From positions 24,545,928-24,609,927 of the forward strand of contig CM045989.1 in the NCBI GenBank assembly GCA_025175895.1: DNA of 64,000 nucleotides, in the 5' to 3' direction. Origin of the DNA: Wurfbainia villosa. Taxonomy: Eukaryota > Streptophyta > Magnoliopsida > Zingiberales > Zingiberaceae. Positions within the stretch are counted from its first letter, which is position 1. Each line of letters begins with the position of its first letter. Under the pieces are notes generated by a model, which was given only the letters and a program-made list of their open reading frames with translations, ran no database searches and had not been told where the DNA came from. Positions 1-12,419 of the stretch are shown here, piece after piece. Made by a program: the position numbers and the translations under genes.

Positions 1-925
1 CAAGATCTCTCTTCTTACAATAGAATTGAAAAAAAGAGCAAGTAAGAAGAGTAGAAAACATTTGGTCACTTGGGAGTATATTTGGAGATCAAGCATTAAC
101 CATCCCAAGTCACCCAAGGCCCCTTCTTATAGGGAAGAAGTCAATCTTCCTGTTGGGCCTCGAGCAGTCGACTGATGAAGCTATTAGTCGACTGCTGCTA
201 TGGTCGTTGCCTCGCAACGGCTCCTTCCATGTTGGATTCCAACCAACAGCTCCCACATCAGTCAACTGATCTTACCATCAGTCGACTGATGGAGCCATCC
301 GTCGAGTGACCGAAGCAATCACTCGACTGATCAACCTTCTATGCCCAAAACCCTTGACATCAGTCGACTGATCTTCTTATCACCGACCGATGGATTACCA
401 CGATTGCCATTTCTGGCGATCATTTCGACTAGAAACCGAACTCAACACTAATTGAGTCTTCATATCATGGCAGTCGACTGATGTCGGGAAAACTCATCCG
501 ACACTTAACCATTTGGCCAAGTTCACCTAAGAATTACCCCGTCCCGGGTTACAATCGCTCACTCTCATCTTCCCTTGGAGTCCCTCGCCTTGAAGTTCTC
601 TTCATCAAGCCACGTCCCTCGGATGCGTCAAGCGCATGGCTTCGCAACGCCATCCTTCGCATCCCGCCCTGAAGTCTACTTTCTTCGGCTTCACTCCAAT
701 GCTCCTCGTCCGGTGGTCCCTCGGATGCACCAAGTGCACGACTTCCAAAATGCATCTTTCACCGACTCAAGGACCGAGTCATGAGATGGTGAATCTTGTC
801 AATGTTATCGTCAAGTCATCCATGTGCGAATTACTAAGTCCTACATGACTTCAACGCACATATCAAATCCATAACAACCTAACTTAAACCCTTTGCCACA
901 CACATCAAAACCGATTGCCCTAACA
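1..925 (-). repeat. LTR of element A, left copy (minus strand, truncated by window edge)
   Basis: This is the reverse complement of 11976-12934 with visible but modest divergence. It starts (minus) TGTTAGGGCAATCGG at 925. The adjacent inner sequence is a polypurine tract (plus-strand ctccctttttgatg). It carries a CAGTCGACTG array, and its TATA box is slightly changed (TATAAGA, about 125-134). The last ~290 bp of the LTR would lie left of the window. Confidence 0.85.
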
Positions 926-2072
926 ATCTCTCCCTTTTTGATGTGTGGCAATCCGTTTAAGTTAGGTAAAACAATAACATAAAAACATAAGGCAAGAAAG
1001 CATGTAAGTAAACATGAGTATCACAACTCCCCCTTAAACATGCAACTCCTCCTTAAGACATGTTAATTTCCCCCTTAGTATGATTCACTTAAACTCACAA
1101 TTTCTCCCCCTTTGACACCATCAAAAATATTGTACAAATGTTATACAAGCATGGCATCAAGTCTAATGGAAGAAAATACCAAAAATCAACTCAAAAACCT
1201 GATAAAATAGGTTACTATGCTCGCAGACATTATGATCAACACCGATCATTGAATCAGCATCGGTCGCAGCACCAAATTTTTAGGATTCTCTGATTTTTTG
1301 AATGAACTTCAGAAATACACCAAAAATTATAAAAAATTTGAAAAATCGTGAAATTTGGAGAACATAATTCTAATGAGTTCCTCTATCAGTGAAAAATTGT
1401 TTTTCATGAAAATTCATTCTATTTTCGAAAATTAGGCAAAAACTCAAAAGTTGTAAAATGTCTAAAGTTTGCATAAACTTTAAAGCCTAGTTTTGCCTTG
1501 AAACTTTTCAAAATATGAACTCACTGTTTATGAAACATGAAATATTTTTAAATCATTTAAAATATCCAACTATGATCTATGGGAAATATGTCAATTGATT
1601 AAACATTTGCTTTCCCCATAGTTGGTTTATGATTAATATGACATGATACATGTAAATGACCATCTAAATTTCATAAACATTAGTGGACTATTTGTATCAT
1701 CCTATCATCTCACCCATTGCTATGTTCTCAATCAAGTTAGCCTTATAGTGAGTGTGAGATGTGACTAAGGTATTTATACTTTACCATAATTTTCATGCAA
1801 TTCTATCAAGGTTAAGTATTATCCTAAAAACCCAATCATGGACATGCATCAAGAATTATAATCATAAATCATCAATTATTGCATATCATGATTATAAATC
1901 ACTAATTACATATCATGATCATAAAACAAAGATTATACATAATTTCATGTTATGATCACATTATCATCACCCAACACTATAAATCCAAAAGCTATAACCC
2001 ACATCATCCTAAGTCAACCAATTAACATGATATAAGTTAAGTCCAAGTATGGTTGACTAACCTAGGGTTTTC
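926..2072 (-). other. 3' UTR of element A
   Basis: Non-coding sequence between the gag stop and the 3' LTR, on the minus strand and collinear with N 34965-36103. It holds five polypurine-tract-like motifs (plus-strand runs of C at about 930, 1027, 1046, 1070 and 1104). It also holds the stem motif CATCTCAC/GTGAGATG at 1706-1713 and 1754-1761 with a 40-nt loop. No ORF here has support. Confidence 0.7.
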
Positions 2073-2228
2073 CTAACCCTTAAGGATGGATTTGAGAACC
2101 CAATATAAATTCTTTCCTATAGGGTTCACCAAATACTCCTTAGGAATCCATTTTCTAGCTACCATTGTATTTTTAGCTTGACTACTAACAATTAGGCAAT
2201 GGTAGACCTTTTCATTTTTGGTCCCCTT
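2073..2228 (-). pseudogene. Gag C-terminal end of element A (part beyond the D insertion)
   Basis: This is the last ~50 codons of A's gag, separated from the rest (10379-11845) by D. The frame is open to a TAG at 2073-2075 and matches the end of N gag. It contains R-K-W-I-P-K-E-Y-L-V-N-P and ends Y-W-V-L-K-S-I-L-K, the counterpart of W-V-P-K-S in the sister elements. In pol-bearing copia elements of the SIRE/Maximus type a comparable W-V-P-K motif precedes the protease. Here a stop follows at once. The target duplication gtaac at 2229-2233 marks the D junction. Confidence 0.8.
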
Positions 2229-2233
2229 GTAAC

Positions 2234-4206
2234 TGATAACTACCATTTTGTCGGGTTATTTTGGTCCTTAATATCACTGTTTTAATCCTCTCATGTGTTT
2301 AATTATTGATTATTTACATGTTTTATGAGTTGGATAAATTTTTGGACCTTAGTATAAATTCTCCTAAATTTTGGACTTATATGCGAATTTTATCTTTGTT
2401 TGTAGGAGATCGAGATGAGCCACTGGACTAGACTCAAGTTGGATCAAATATGGCTTCATCTAAGGGTCATAAAGGGCATTTTAAGCTAGATTAATCTGAA
2501 CTGTTCATCATGATCGAAGCCAATTCAATCAAGAGAACAGATCTGAGTGATATGGACCATCCGATGCAAGAGGCTTGATTCTGAGTCATTTATCATGATT
2601 TGGAGAGATCCAGTCCGTACATTTAGATCTAGACATCTTAGCCTTTCGTCCAGATTTGGTCGATCATGATTATCTAATCAGATGGATCAGATCCGTCCAT
2701 CCAAAGTCGGAGATTTCTCAGTCGTTGGATGCATAGCTCTTAATTGGATTAATCAAATCATTAAACCCTAGCTTTAATTGGATGACTGAGATCAGAAGAC
2801 CAGTTGATCGGATGGTTACCAAAAACCACTTAATCGCCCAAATCGCGCAGGGACAGGTAGCCGACATTTTTCCTTCTTCTTCCACGCGACGCCCGACGCC
2901 CATTCGACCGCCGTCGCGCTCTCCGCTTCCTCACCGATTGTCGGAGAGGGAAGGGGATCCCCTCCAACCTCCGATGATCGGTTCCCATCATCTCCATCTG
3001 AGTGTCGACAACCACACCACTGATCGCTCGACACAACCATATCTTCCACCTGATCGATCGGAGATACCATCCGACCAGCAACTCCGGCAGCCAATTCATA
3101 GCTCCGGTTTCATCTCATTCCAGCCATTCATCTCCTCCGATTTCCATCACAGCTCTATTTCGACCAGTTCTTTCACATTTCCAGCCGTCAGCAACTCCAG
3201 CTCCACCTTCATCCAGCAGCAGTTTCCGCCGGTAATTTCCAGCATTCTCTTCATTTTGATTGTTTGGTTGTTTAGATTGGGTTAAATGTTTGTAATTCAT
3301 GATCTTCTATGTTTTGATTTACATGTGATTGGGTTAATTTTCTTCATGCTTACCTAGTGTTTGATAAAATGCTTGAATGAGTTAGTTTAATGTCTTGTGA
3401 GTTTTAATTAGGTTGAATGTTAGAGTTTATGTGTTTTGATTAGATGTGCGTAGATTAGGATGCTTAATTTATAGTTCCTTTAATTTCATTACAATTGTCG
3501 TTATGTAGTTACTCTCTTTTAATCATATTCATGTAGTAGATTTCGTTGATGCATAGCTTATTTCATTAGGTTGTTAGTTAAATCTTTTCTTCCCTTGAGC
3601 CCTAGCAGTCGCCTTCACCTTCCTTCCATCCATTATCTTCCACGAATTCGAGGAGGAACTGGTTCATCGAGAGATTTCGGCGACGTCCTCCATCTCCATA
3701 ACTCATCCACCTTCTCTTTCGGATTCGAGGAGTCCATCCCGACGACACTTCTTCGAGCTCAACCGGATCCGCGAGAGTTCGGAGTATACATCAAACTACT
3801 GGATTCAGGAGTTTGCACCATCCACATCCACTGTCGTTTGTGGAGTCTCGATCGAGCTTCGTTGGATTTAGCCGGAGTAACTTGGTCATTCACCGGGCCT
3901 ATCTTGGGTTGATCAGATTATTTCCTTTTCCAGTTTTTGTTGATTTACTTCCTGGATTATTTGATTTAGTTGTTGCATATTAGTTTAGAGCTTTAATTAT
4001 CTTGCAATTGTAGGTTATATCTCAAATCCCAAACCCCCAATCTTCAATAGAAAACCCAAAGCAATAATTAGAAATCTTAAGTTTATTATTTTGTCGATTA
4101 CACTAGTTGGGAAACGATCCGAGTCATCCACTATGCTATATTAGTATAGTTAGGGGGTTCGATAATTAATTTGAAATGGTACCACAATACAAATACCCGC
4201 TTATCA
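2234..4206 (+). repeat. 5' LTR of element D
   Basis: Pairs with 8365-10373 and begins TGATAACTACCATTTTG, ending ACCCGCTTATCA. It contains a Pro/Ser-codon-rich leader-like stretch (about 2880-3240) that is open in one frame in both copies but with different starts and frames, so I do not call it coding. No short tandem repeat array was seen, unlike the other LTR families here. Confidence 0.9.
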
Positions 4207-4211
4207 AATTT

Positions 4212-4229
4212 TGGCACCGTTGTCGGGGA
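4212..4229 (+). other. Primer-binding site of element D (tRNA-Asp type)
   Basis: TGGCACCGTTGTCGGGGA lies 5 bp inside the 5' LTR. It is close to TGGCGCCGTTGCCGGGGA, the complement of the tRNA-Asp 3' end used by Athila/Tat gypsy elements, and differs by two transitions. Confidence 0.85.
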
Positions 4230-4411
4230 GTGTAATGATGCTTGGTAGACTTAGGATTGCTTACCCATTTTTCTGAAAAAAATAAAAAAAAATCAAAAAC
4301 TTTTGTTTAGGGCTGCATTCTTTTATTTCTTGCATATCCATGTACTTGATCATGTCTATTTCCTATGACTTTTGATTGTGTTTGTTAGTTTTTCAGGAAA
4401 TTTCTTTAAAC

Positions 4412-5539
4412 ATGGATCCATATTATCAGCCATTTGGAGATCTCAGCGATGCTTACTATTCAAGCACTAGACAACAGGAGTATTATCAGTATCAATCGCA
4501 ATATCATCAGCCTGTTCTTCAATATCATCAGGCTTATCAACAGGATAGGTATAATTCAATTTCTGGTACATCTTTTCATAATTTTGATTCAAATTTCAGG
4601 TATGGGCACACACCACTCTATGTTCCTGAGCAATCTCAGTGTTATCCACCCCTACCTTTTGCTGATACTTACATGCCCAGTTGGGCTGATCAATCAAGTA
4701 ACAATTATGGAGAAGCACATCAGGAAGAGGCTCAGAATTTTTCAGCTTATCAGAGTCCATTGGGATTTCAAGATGACATAGTTTGTGATGGACTACAACC
4801 ATTCCAACAAGCTGAGTCAACTCCCTGGGAGATGTACCATGACTACAATGAAGAAACCCCTGCTCCCATTCAAGCAATTATAGAGACACTAGAAAATCTT
4901 TTGCAGCAGCAGATGCAACAAATGCAACAACAATATCATCAACAAATCAATGATTATCATCAGCGACAACAAGAAAGGATACGAAACATGCAAATTTAGA
5001 TAGATCAAATTGTATCATCCATCAGCCAGATACAAGCACAAGATTCCTCCCAGTTTTCCTCAGAGATCATTTCTGATGATAGGGATGTGTTTGAAGAGAT
5101 GGATTGCAGAGCTAGTGATAGATATGTTTCTTCTTCTGCAGCTCTATAGGACTCCTCTGCTGATGTGCATGATGATGTACTATCTGATGCTCCAGATATT
5201 GATGAAGTTGCTATTATGGCAGATGATGATGTGGATGATGATACTAGTGGCATAGATTTACTTTGTGATGTTATTTGTGCCCTAGATTATTCTGAATAAG
5301 AGGAGCAGTTTCTAGATACCAGTGCCCAGACTTGTCAACCAAACCAGAAGTTAATTAAGATAGCAATGGCAAGCAATTGTGATGAGTTGATTCCCATGGA
5401 AGTGGTGGATAGCTGGAGGCCCCCAGACTGGACACTTCCATCTCAACCAGATTCTCCAACACCTTTGCTGATGAAAGCCCTGACAACACATGCAATAATC
5501 CAACCCCAAGGTTGGACACTTTTTCTGAATCGCCTCTGA
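4412..5539 (+). pseudogene. Gln/Tyr-rich Gag-like protein of element D, three in-frame stops
   Basis: One frame runs from ATG at 4412 to TGA at 5537-5539 (375 codons), interrupted by TAG at 4997, TAG at 5147 and TAA at 5297. Each stop could have been a Gln codon altered by a C-to-T change. Residues 1-110 are rich in Q, Y, S and H (start M-D-P-Y-Y-Q-P-F). About 160-215 is a Q-rich predicted coiled coil (repeated Q-Q-M-Q-Q-M). About 225-300 is very acidic (D-D-D-V-D-D-D). There is no zinc knuckle, protease or RT motif. An ATG at 4376 gives 12 more residues but lies just after a C/T-rich stretch ending in CAG, so 4412 is preferred. I do not recognise the family; position suggests a Gag or Gag-replacement protein. 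Confidence 0.55.
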
Positions 5540-6893
5540 CCGCTAGAGATTACATATGATGAAGCGATCATATTAGAGGGAGCAGCATAGTACTATATCA
5601 TGATCACACCATGAAGGCGCTCACCCCCATTCAGTCCATCCGACTCCTGATGTGGATGTTAAAGCTGAATCTTTTTCAACCACCAGGACGGAATTTCTTT
5701 CAGAGCACTCCACTACCTGAGTGGCTTCTCCTACTGAACCTTCTTCAACTGCCAGGACCTCAGGGGAGTTTGCTCCATCTCACCTCTTTTCTTTTTCTTT
5801 GTATATATATCTCTGTTACTTCATTTGTTTTTGTTTTAGTTGTTAGGTTTCATTTGTTGAGTTTTTGTTTTGAAATATATTTCCTATGCATTCCTTTATA
5901 TCTTCTTAGAAGTCGTGAAAGCTAGTTAAATTTGATTGTCGAGTTTTAGGGATTTATTGTCATGAATGGATTATTTGATTGCATATGGTTACTACGTGGT
6001 GATGGATTCTATATTGATAGACTGAGTTGATTACTTTTGTTTACCTAGTGAGGATTGAGTCTATTTTTATTGCTTGTGTGTGGTGCACTTGTGGTCATTA
6101 TAACTCTAGAATTTGCTTTGATTCTTTCGATACCACACAACAATAGGTTTGCATGATTATTATGAAGGCAATCACATTTGTTTTCCTTCACTTCTTTTAT
6201 CATCACATGCTTATTGAATAACATTCTAGTCATTCATCCTTACATTTTTTCTTTCCTTCCATTACATTCTTCTCCATTTCTATTTCTGGATGTGGAATAC
6301 TTGGATGATCCATGATGAGTATTTTGCCTAGGATGGATAAAAATTTAAGTGTGGGGGAGAAGAGTAGTTCAGGGAAATTTGGTGCAAGCATAGGCATGAG
6401 CTAGCCATGCTCTTTATCTTTTAGCTGAGCTTGATGTTGGAGCATAGGGAAGTGCACTACATGTCAAAGAAAAAAATTTGAAAAAGAAAAAAAAAAGTTT
6501 GAAAAAAAAAAGCTGAAAAAAAAGTTGAAAAAAAATAATAATAAATTGGGTGCCCATGAAATAAAAAAAAAAGGTTGTGAAAATTTTGACATATGGTGCA
6601 ATTCATTTTTTTTTATTATGTGTGATAGTATTTTTGTTAACGACATCCCTTGTTCTAGTTATTGATAGATTTATTGTATATCATTATTAGATTTGTATTG
6701 AAAAATGTGATAAGGGTTGTTTACATGTTTATTGGGTTGGAAGAAAAGTTTTAGGGCAATGCTTTCTTGTACTCATCTATGTAGCATTCCAGTATTTCCA
6801 TATCTTCTTCTTGCATTTCTTTAGCTATTTCATTTCTTATCTTTCTTTCCTTTCGCACATATTGTCATTTTTCTTGTATTCATGTTTCCCTTA
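5540..6893 (+). other. Non-coding interior of element D
   Basis: No supported ORF. It contains an internal polypurine-like motif AAGTGTGGGGGAGA near 6350, almost the same as the tract at 8351 and typical of Athila/Tat interiors. It is followed by an A-rich low-complexity tract (about 6464-6572). Confidence 0.6.
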
Positions 6894-7971
6894 TGTTGGA
6901 TCGAGAAGCGTCGCTAGAGGGGGGGTGAATAGCGATCGTAAATCTTTTCTTTTTCGTTCGTTCAATACACAAAGTAAGCACAGCGGAAAATAAATGAACA
7001 CGTTTATTTTACTTGGTTCACAACCCAGCGGTTGCTACTCCAAGGCCCTATCGGTCCTAGACCGCGTACGGAGGGCAAAGCACTAAAACGTCTCCTCCTC
7101 GTTGGAGGTAGGAGACAACGATTACAAAAACCGAATATACGAGGATGAGGCAACAAGCCTACCTCACCTCGTTATGAAGATAAAAATACAGAATATAATA
7201 TCAAAAATATTACTTGAATCTGCTGCCGACGAAGAAGATCAAAACTTGGCGCGTCGGCGTTATGGCGGTGTTGAGGTTGGCGTTGGCCAGAGCACTTGAT
7301 GAATAATTGATGTGATTTGGAGATGAATCCTCCTCCTTTTATAGACTTTAGCCTCTGAATTTGTCTCCTATTTCTTTGAACGGATCATGAATTTTTCCAA
7401 ATTTTTATCGCGAAGTGGCGCGTCGAAGCGTTATCCGTTTTGACCTAAGCGCAGTTGAATCGTCGCCATCGGTCGGTGATGCCTCTCATCGATCGTGATG
7501 GGATCGGCGATGCATCTCATCGATCAGCGATAGCGATCGGCGCCCAATGTCCGGTGATCATTGCGGCTGGCCACTTCCCTGCAGTAAGAGATTAGCTCGG
7601 AAAATGATAAATATGACGGTTTCTAACCGTCCGATCTCGACCTAGACCTTCCACAGGAAGTCTTAGTTGAATCGTCGCCTACGGTCGTCCCCGTAAAGAG
7701 GACACGACCTTACAATCTCTCACTCACACGAACTTACCTCGATAGTAGCTCTCGCTTCCGGCCTTCCACTCGATTCCTTCGGCTCCCTCCGAATTCACTC
7801 AAGTGTCGCCCGACCACCACGGCTTCCTCCGGGTGTCGCTAGCCTTCAGCTTCAGCTTTAGTACTTTTCTGCACACTTGATTTAGCTCGTGAGATAACAA
7901 TATAAACTTAACTTTGTGTCTTTGCCATAATCAAAACACAGGTTCGATTATCTAGTGCCCCTGCACCAACA
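6894..7971 (-). mobile_element. Solo LTR E (copia-like, minus strand) in element D
   Basis: A 1078-bp TG...CA segment flanked by cctta (6889-6893 and 7972-7976), with no internal region, primer site or second LTR: a solo LTR left by LTR-LTR recombination. On the minus strand it starts TGTTGGTGCAGGGGC and ends with the ATTCACCCCC...CTCTAGCG block and CCAACA, the layout of the other copia LTRs here. Confidence 0.88.
7335..7344 (-). promoter_or_regulatory. TATA box of solo LTR E
   Basis: CTATAAAAGG on the minus strand, about 440 bp upstream of the LTR's 3' end, in the position expected for an LTR promoter. Motif match only. Confidence 0.5.
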
Positions 7972-7976
7972 CCTTA

Positions 7977-8364
7977 CATTCTTAATAAGCCTTCAGTGAT
8001 TGTGCATTCTTATGTATATATAGTGGTGAAGGTAGAAGAAAAGCAAGCATATGGTAGTTCATAAACCATGAGTAGCTTGAGTGAACTCCACTATTACATG
8101 CTTATGAGAGCGAGAGAAACCACCACTTACCTTGTGAGGCTTAATCATTCTTAGTCTATTCATAATGAATTGAAGTTACCATGTTTATTAACCTGTGTAA
8201 GATTTGAGTTCATGATTGCTTGAGTCTATGAGAATTGACAATCCTAGGTTACTTTCTTTCACGATTTTCTATGTATGCTTGGAAATTGCTAGGGAAATAT
8301 ACTTTCAGTTTATTTTTAGTTTTCTCTACTTGCTCGGGACATGCAAGAATAAGTGTGGGGGAAT
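7977..8364 (+). other. 3' end of element D interior with polypurine tract
   Basis: Non-coding. The polypurine tract AAGTGTGGGGGAA at 8352-8364 directly precedes the 3' LTR and would prime plus-strand DNA synthesis. Confidence 0.75.
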
Positions 8365-10373
8365 TGATAACTATCATTTTGTCGGGTTATTTTGGTCCTT
8401 AATATTACTGTTTTAATCCTCTCATGTGTTTAATTATTGATTATTTACATGTTTTATGAGTTGGATATATTTTTGGACCTTAGTATAAATTCTCCTAAAT
8501 TTTGGACTTATATGCGAATTTTATCTTTGTTTGTAGAAGATCAAGATGAGCCACTGGACTAGACTCAAGTTAGATCAAATATGACTTCATCTAAGGGTCA
8601 TAAAGGGCATTTTAAGCTGGACTAATATGAATTGTTCATCATGATCGAAGGCAATTCAATCAAGAGATCAGATCTAAGCGATATGGACCATCCAATGCAA
8701 GTGGCTTGATTCTGAGCCATTTATCTAGATTTGGAGAGATTCGGTCTGTACATTTAGATCTGGACATCTTAGCCTTTCATTCAGATTCGGTCGATCATGA
8801 TTATCTATTCAGATGGATCAGATTCGTCCATCCAAAGTCGGAGATTTCTCGGCCATTAGATACATAGCTCTTAATTAGATCAATCAGATCATTAAACACT
8901 AGCTTTAATTGGACGGCTGAAATCAGATGACCAGTTGATCGGACGGCTACCAAAAACCACTTAATCGCCCAAATCGCATAGGGACAGGTAGCCGGCATTT
9001 TTTCTTCTTCTTCCACGCGACGCCCGACGCCCATTCGACCGCCGCTGTGCTCTCCGCTTCCTCACCGGTCGCCAAAGAGGGAAGGGGATCCCCTCCAACC
9101 TCCGGTGATCGGTGCCCATCATCTCCGCCCGAGCACCGGCAGCCACACCACCTTCATCAGCAGCCAGTTTCGACCCCTTCACCTCCCGCAATCGCCCGAC
9201 GCATAGCCATCTTCCACCTCCGATCGGAGGTACCATCCGACCAGAAGCTCCGGCAGCCAGTTCATAGCTTCGGTTTCATCTCATTCCAGCCGTTCATCTC
9301 GTCCGGTTGCCATCACAGCTCTGTTTCGGCCAGTTCTTTCACATTTCCAGCCGTCGGCAACTCCAGCTCCACCTTCATCCAGCAGCAGTTTCCGCCGGCA
9401 ATTTCCAGCATTCTCTTCATTTTGATTGTTTGGTTGTTTAGATTGGGTCGAATGTTTGTAATTCTTGATCTTCCATGTTTTGATTTGCATGTGCTTGGGT
9501 TAATTTTCTTCATGCTTACCTAGTGTTTGATAAAATGCTTGAATGAGTTAGTTTAATGTCTTGTGAGTTTTAATTAGGTTGAATGTTAGAGTTTGTGTTT
9601 TGATTAGATGCACGTAGATTAGGATGCTTAATTTACAGTTCTTTTAATTTCATTCAAATTGTCGTTAAGTAGTTACTCTCTTTTAATCATGTTCATGCAG
9701 TACATTTCGTTGATGCATAGCTTATTTCATTAGATTGTTAGTTAAATCTTTTCTTCCCTTGAGCCCTAGCAGCCGCCTTCACCTTCCTTCCATCCATTGT
9801 CCTCCACGGATTCGAGGAGGAACCACTTCATCGAGAGATTTTGGCGACGTCCTCCATCTCCACAACTCATCCACCTTCTCTTTCAGATTCGAGGAGGAGT
9901 CCGTCCCGACGACACTTCTTCGAGCTCAATCGGATCCATGAGAGTTCAGAGCATCCATCAAACTACTGGATTCAGGAGTTTGCACCATCCACATCCACTG
10001 CCATTTGCGGAGTCTCGATCGAGCTTCGTTGGATTTAGTCGGAGTAACTTGGTCATTCACCGGGCCTATCTTGGGTTGATCAGATTTTTTCCTTTTCCAG
10101 TTTTTGTTGATTTACTTCCTACATTATTTGATTTAGTTGTTGCATATTAGTTTAGAGCTTTAATTACCTTGCAATTGTAGGTTAGATCTCAAATCCCAAA
10201 CCCCCAATCTTCAATAGAAAACCCAAAGCAATAATTAGAAATCTTAAGTTTACTATTCTGTCGATTACACTCATTGGGAAATGATCCGGACCATCCACTA
10301 TGTTATATTAGTATAGTTAGGGGGTTCAGTAATTAATTTGAAACGGTACCGCGATACAAATACCCGCTTATCA
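8365..10373 (+). repeat. 3' LTR of element D
   Basis: Collinear with 2234-4206, about 36 bp longer, with scattered substitutions and small indels. It ends TTATCA, followed by the gtaac duplication. Confidence 0.9.
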
Positions 10374-10378
10374 GTAAC

Positions 10379-11845
10379 CTAACCCTTTTTTGTTAAAGCT
10401 AGCCCTTTGGCTCCCAATGATCATATTTAGGGTGTTGAAGGCAATTGTGAATTTTTCTAAGGTCTTAGTTAGGTGATCTACCTTTTCTCTTAAGACATTG
10501 TTTTCTTCAATACATGCATCATTAACATTAAAAGACATATAATCATCATGTGAGCATGCATCACTAGTCATAGAAGAAAAAGCATTATTATTAACATTTA
10601 ACCATGTTTTTTCTAGCTTTTCTTCTAGGGCCTTAATTTCATTTTACATGCACTTATTTTTCTTCTTAGCCCTAAATAAATCCCTAGTTAGGCTAGAAAT
10701 CATAGAAACAATCTTCTTAGGGGAAAGATTTGTTACCATACTTTCCATATCTTCTTCCTCCGATTCCGTTGAGGTTGAAGATGAAACTCCCCCTTCACTT
10801 GAGCTTGTTTCTTCTTTTTCAGAGGAGGAGGTGTCCAAATCTTCTATTGCCATTAGGGCAAGGCTTGTGAAAGCTTCTTCTTCTTTCGATGAGGATGATG
10901 GATCATCCCATATTGCTTTGTGTGCCTTGGCCTTTCCTTTTTCTTTAGTTTTCTTTTCTTCTTCCTTTTTCTTCCTCCCCTTCTTCTTCTCTTCTTTCTT
11001 TCTCTTTTCCTCCTTGCTTTTGTTCAAGAGGGGACAATCATCTCTTATATGTCCCTCTCCTTGACAATTATAGCATATTATCTTTCTTCTTGGCCTTCTT
11101 CTCCTATCATTAGATTTGTTAAATTTAAAACTTTTAAGTGCACGTCTTACCTTCCTTACCATGTAGGCCTCTTCATTGCTATCCATGGAGGAGGAGGAAG
11201 AATCTTCATCGGATAAAGAAGGTGGAGTCTCTTTCTTCTTTTTCCCTTTGCTTGCTACTAGTGTCACTCCCCTTGATGGCTTGATTTGCTCTTCTACTAC
11301 TCCTTCAAGCCTTGTTTCATGGAGTTCCATGGTGGAGAAAAACTCTTCTAGGGTGCTTACTTCTAGATTCTTCAAAATGTAGGAGTCCACCATGGAGTTC
11401 CACTTTGATGATCAGGGAAAGACATCTATAGCCATCATGATCATGTCCCGGTTGGAGAGCTTTTCACCTACACTTGACAATCCATTAATTATTTCTTTGA
11501 ACCTAGAGTGTAGTGATAATACCTTCTCCCCTTTATCAAGTTTGATGTTGTTGAGTTGGGAGCAGAGAAGGTCCCTTCTTGCAAGCTTCACCTCGGAAGT
11601 ACCTTCATGAAGTTCTACCAATCTTTCCCACATCTCCTTGGCGCTTGCACACTCTCCAATCTGGTTGATCTCTTGTTGGGGGAGCACATTGAAGAGGTGG
11701 TGTTTCGCTTTCTAGTTTGCAAGGTGCTCCTCCCTTTGCTTCTTGGTCCATCGCAATTTCTCAATTGGTTCGCCCTCTTCGTCCCTAGGCATCTCAAAAC
11801 CATTTTTCCTAGTGGATTTGAAGGGAGTGATTTTCCATACGAATC
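10379..11845 (-). pseudogene. Gag of element A, main part (decayed)
   Basis: Minus-strand frame homologous to N gag (33300-34964). Order: N-terminal region with W-T-K-K-Q-R-E-E-like sequence, Q-Q-E-I-N-Q-I-G-E-C-A-S-A-K-E-M-W, then R-R-D-L-L-C-S-Q-L-N-N. After that come a Lys/Ser/Glu-rich linker, an intact CCHC zinc knuckle (C-Y-N-C-x4-H-x4-C, 11034-11075), a K/E-rich stretch, an acidic Ser/Glu stretch and a coiled-coil C-terminus. In-frame stops lie near 11409 and at 10641-10643. The gag start is missing: homology fades near 11845, where the sequence joins a plus-strand 3' UTR. D interrupts the C-terminal coding sequence. Gag would form the virus-like particle and bind RNA. Confidence 0.8.
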
Positions 11846-11858
11846 GGATCGTAAATTG

Positions 11859-11975
11859 TGAGTTTAAGTGGGAGTTGTGATACTCATGTTTACTTACATG
11901 CTTTCTTGCCTTATGTTTTTATGTTATTGTTTTACCTAACTTAAACGGATTGACACACATCAAAAAGGAGGAGAT
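11859..11975 (+). other. Plus-strand 3' UTR end of element A next to its right LTR
   Basis: It matches N 36000-36103 and is the reverse complement of 926-1046. It includes a GTGGGAG motif and the polypurine tract AAAAAGGAGGAGA at 11963-11975. Its junction with minus-strand gag near 11850 is the inversion breakpoint of A. Confidence 0.75.
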
Positions 11976-12419
11976 TGTTAGGGAAATTGATTTTGATGTG
12001 TGTGGCAAAGGGTTTAAGTTAGGTTGTTATGGATTTGATATGTGCGTTGCAGTCATGTAGGACTTAGTAATTCACACATGGATGACTTGACAATACCATT
12101 GGCAAGATTCACCATCTCATGACTCGGTCCTTGAGTTGGTAAAAAATGCATTGTGGAAGCTATGCACTTGGTGCATCTGAGGGACCACCGGATAAGGAGC
12201 ATTGGAGTGAAGCCGAAGGAAGTAGACTTTAGGGAGAGACGGGAAGGATGGCGTTGTAAAGCCATGCGCTTGGCGCATCCGTGGGACGTAGTCCGACGAA
12301 GAGAACTTCAAGGCGAGGGACTCCAAGGGAAGATGAGAGTGAGCGATTGTAACCCGGGACGGGGTAGCTCTTAGGTGAACTTGGCTAAATGGCTAAGTGT
12401 CGGATGAGTTTTCTCGACA

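Larger units (their letters stand above)
2234..10373 (+). mobile_element. Element D: non-autonomous gypsy-like (Tat/Athila-type) LTR retrotransposon
   Basis: Complete element with two ~2.0-kb LTRs (TGATAAC...TTATCA) and the exact target duplication gtaac at 2229-2233 and 10374-10378, inserted in A's gag. The primer site TGGCACCGTTGTCGGGGA fits tRNA-Asp, as in Athila/Tat elements, and a polypurine tract AAGTGTGGGGGAA precedes the 3' LTR. The interior is about 3.1 kb once nested solo LTR E is removed. It encodes only a Gln/Tyr-rich protein, with no protease, RT or integrase. The lineage call rests on primer site and polypurine motif, not on pol. Confidence 0.85.

Noticed and set aside
2782..3285. 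167-codon ORF in D's 5' LTR and a partly similar ORF at 9047-9523
   Set aside because: Both lie in the LTR. They share only part of their frame and have different starts and upstream frames, and the composition (Pro/Ser/His) follows the C/T-rich leader. No domain signature.
4997..5299. Exactly 150-nt spacing of the three in-frame stops in D's ORF
   Set aside because: No repeat underlies it; each stop is in unrelated sequence, so the spacing is taken as chance.
10648..11064. Plus-strand ORFs over A's gag (138 and 98 codons)
   Set aside because: Antisense shadows of the Lys/Glu/Ser-rich gag coding strand; rich in Phe/Ser/Leu with no motif.
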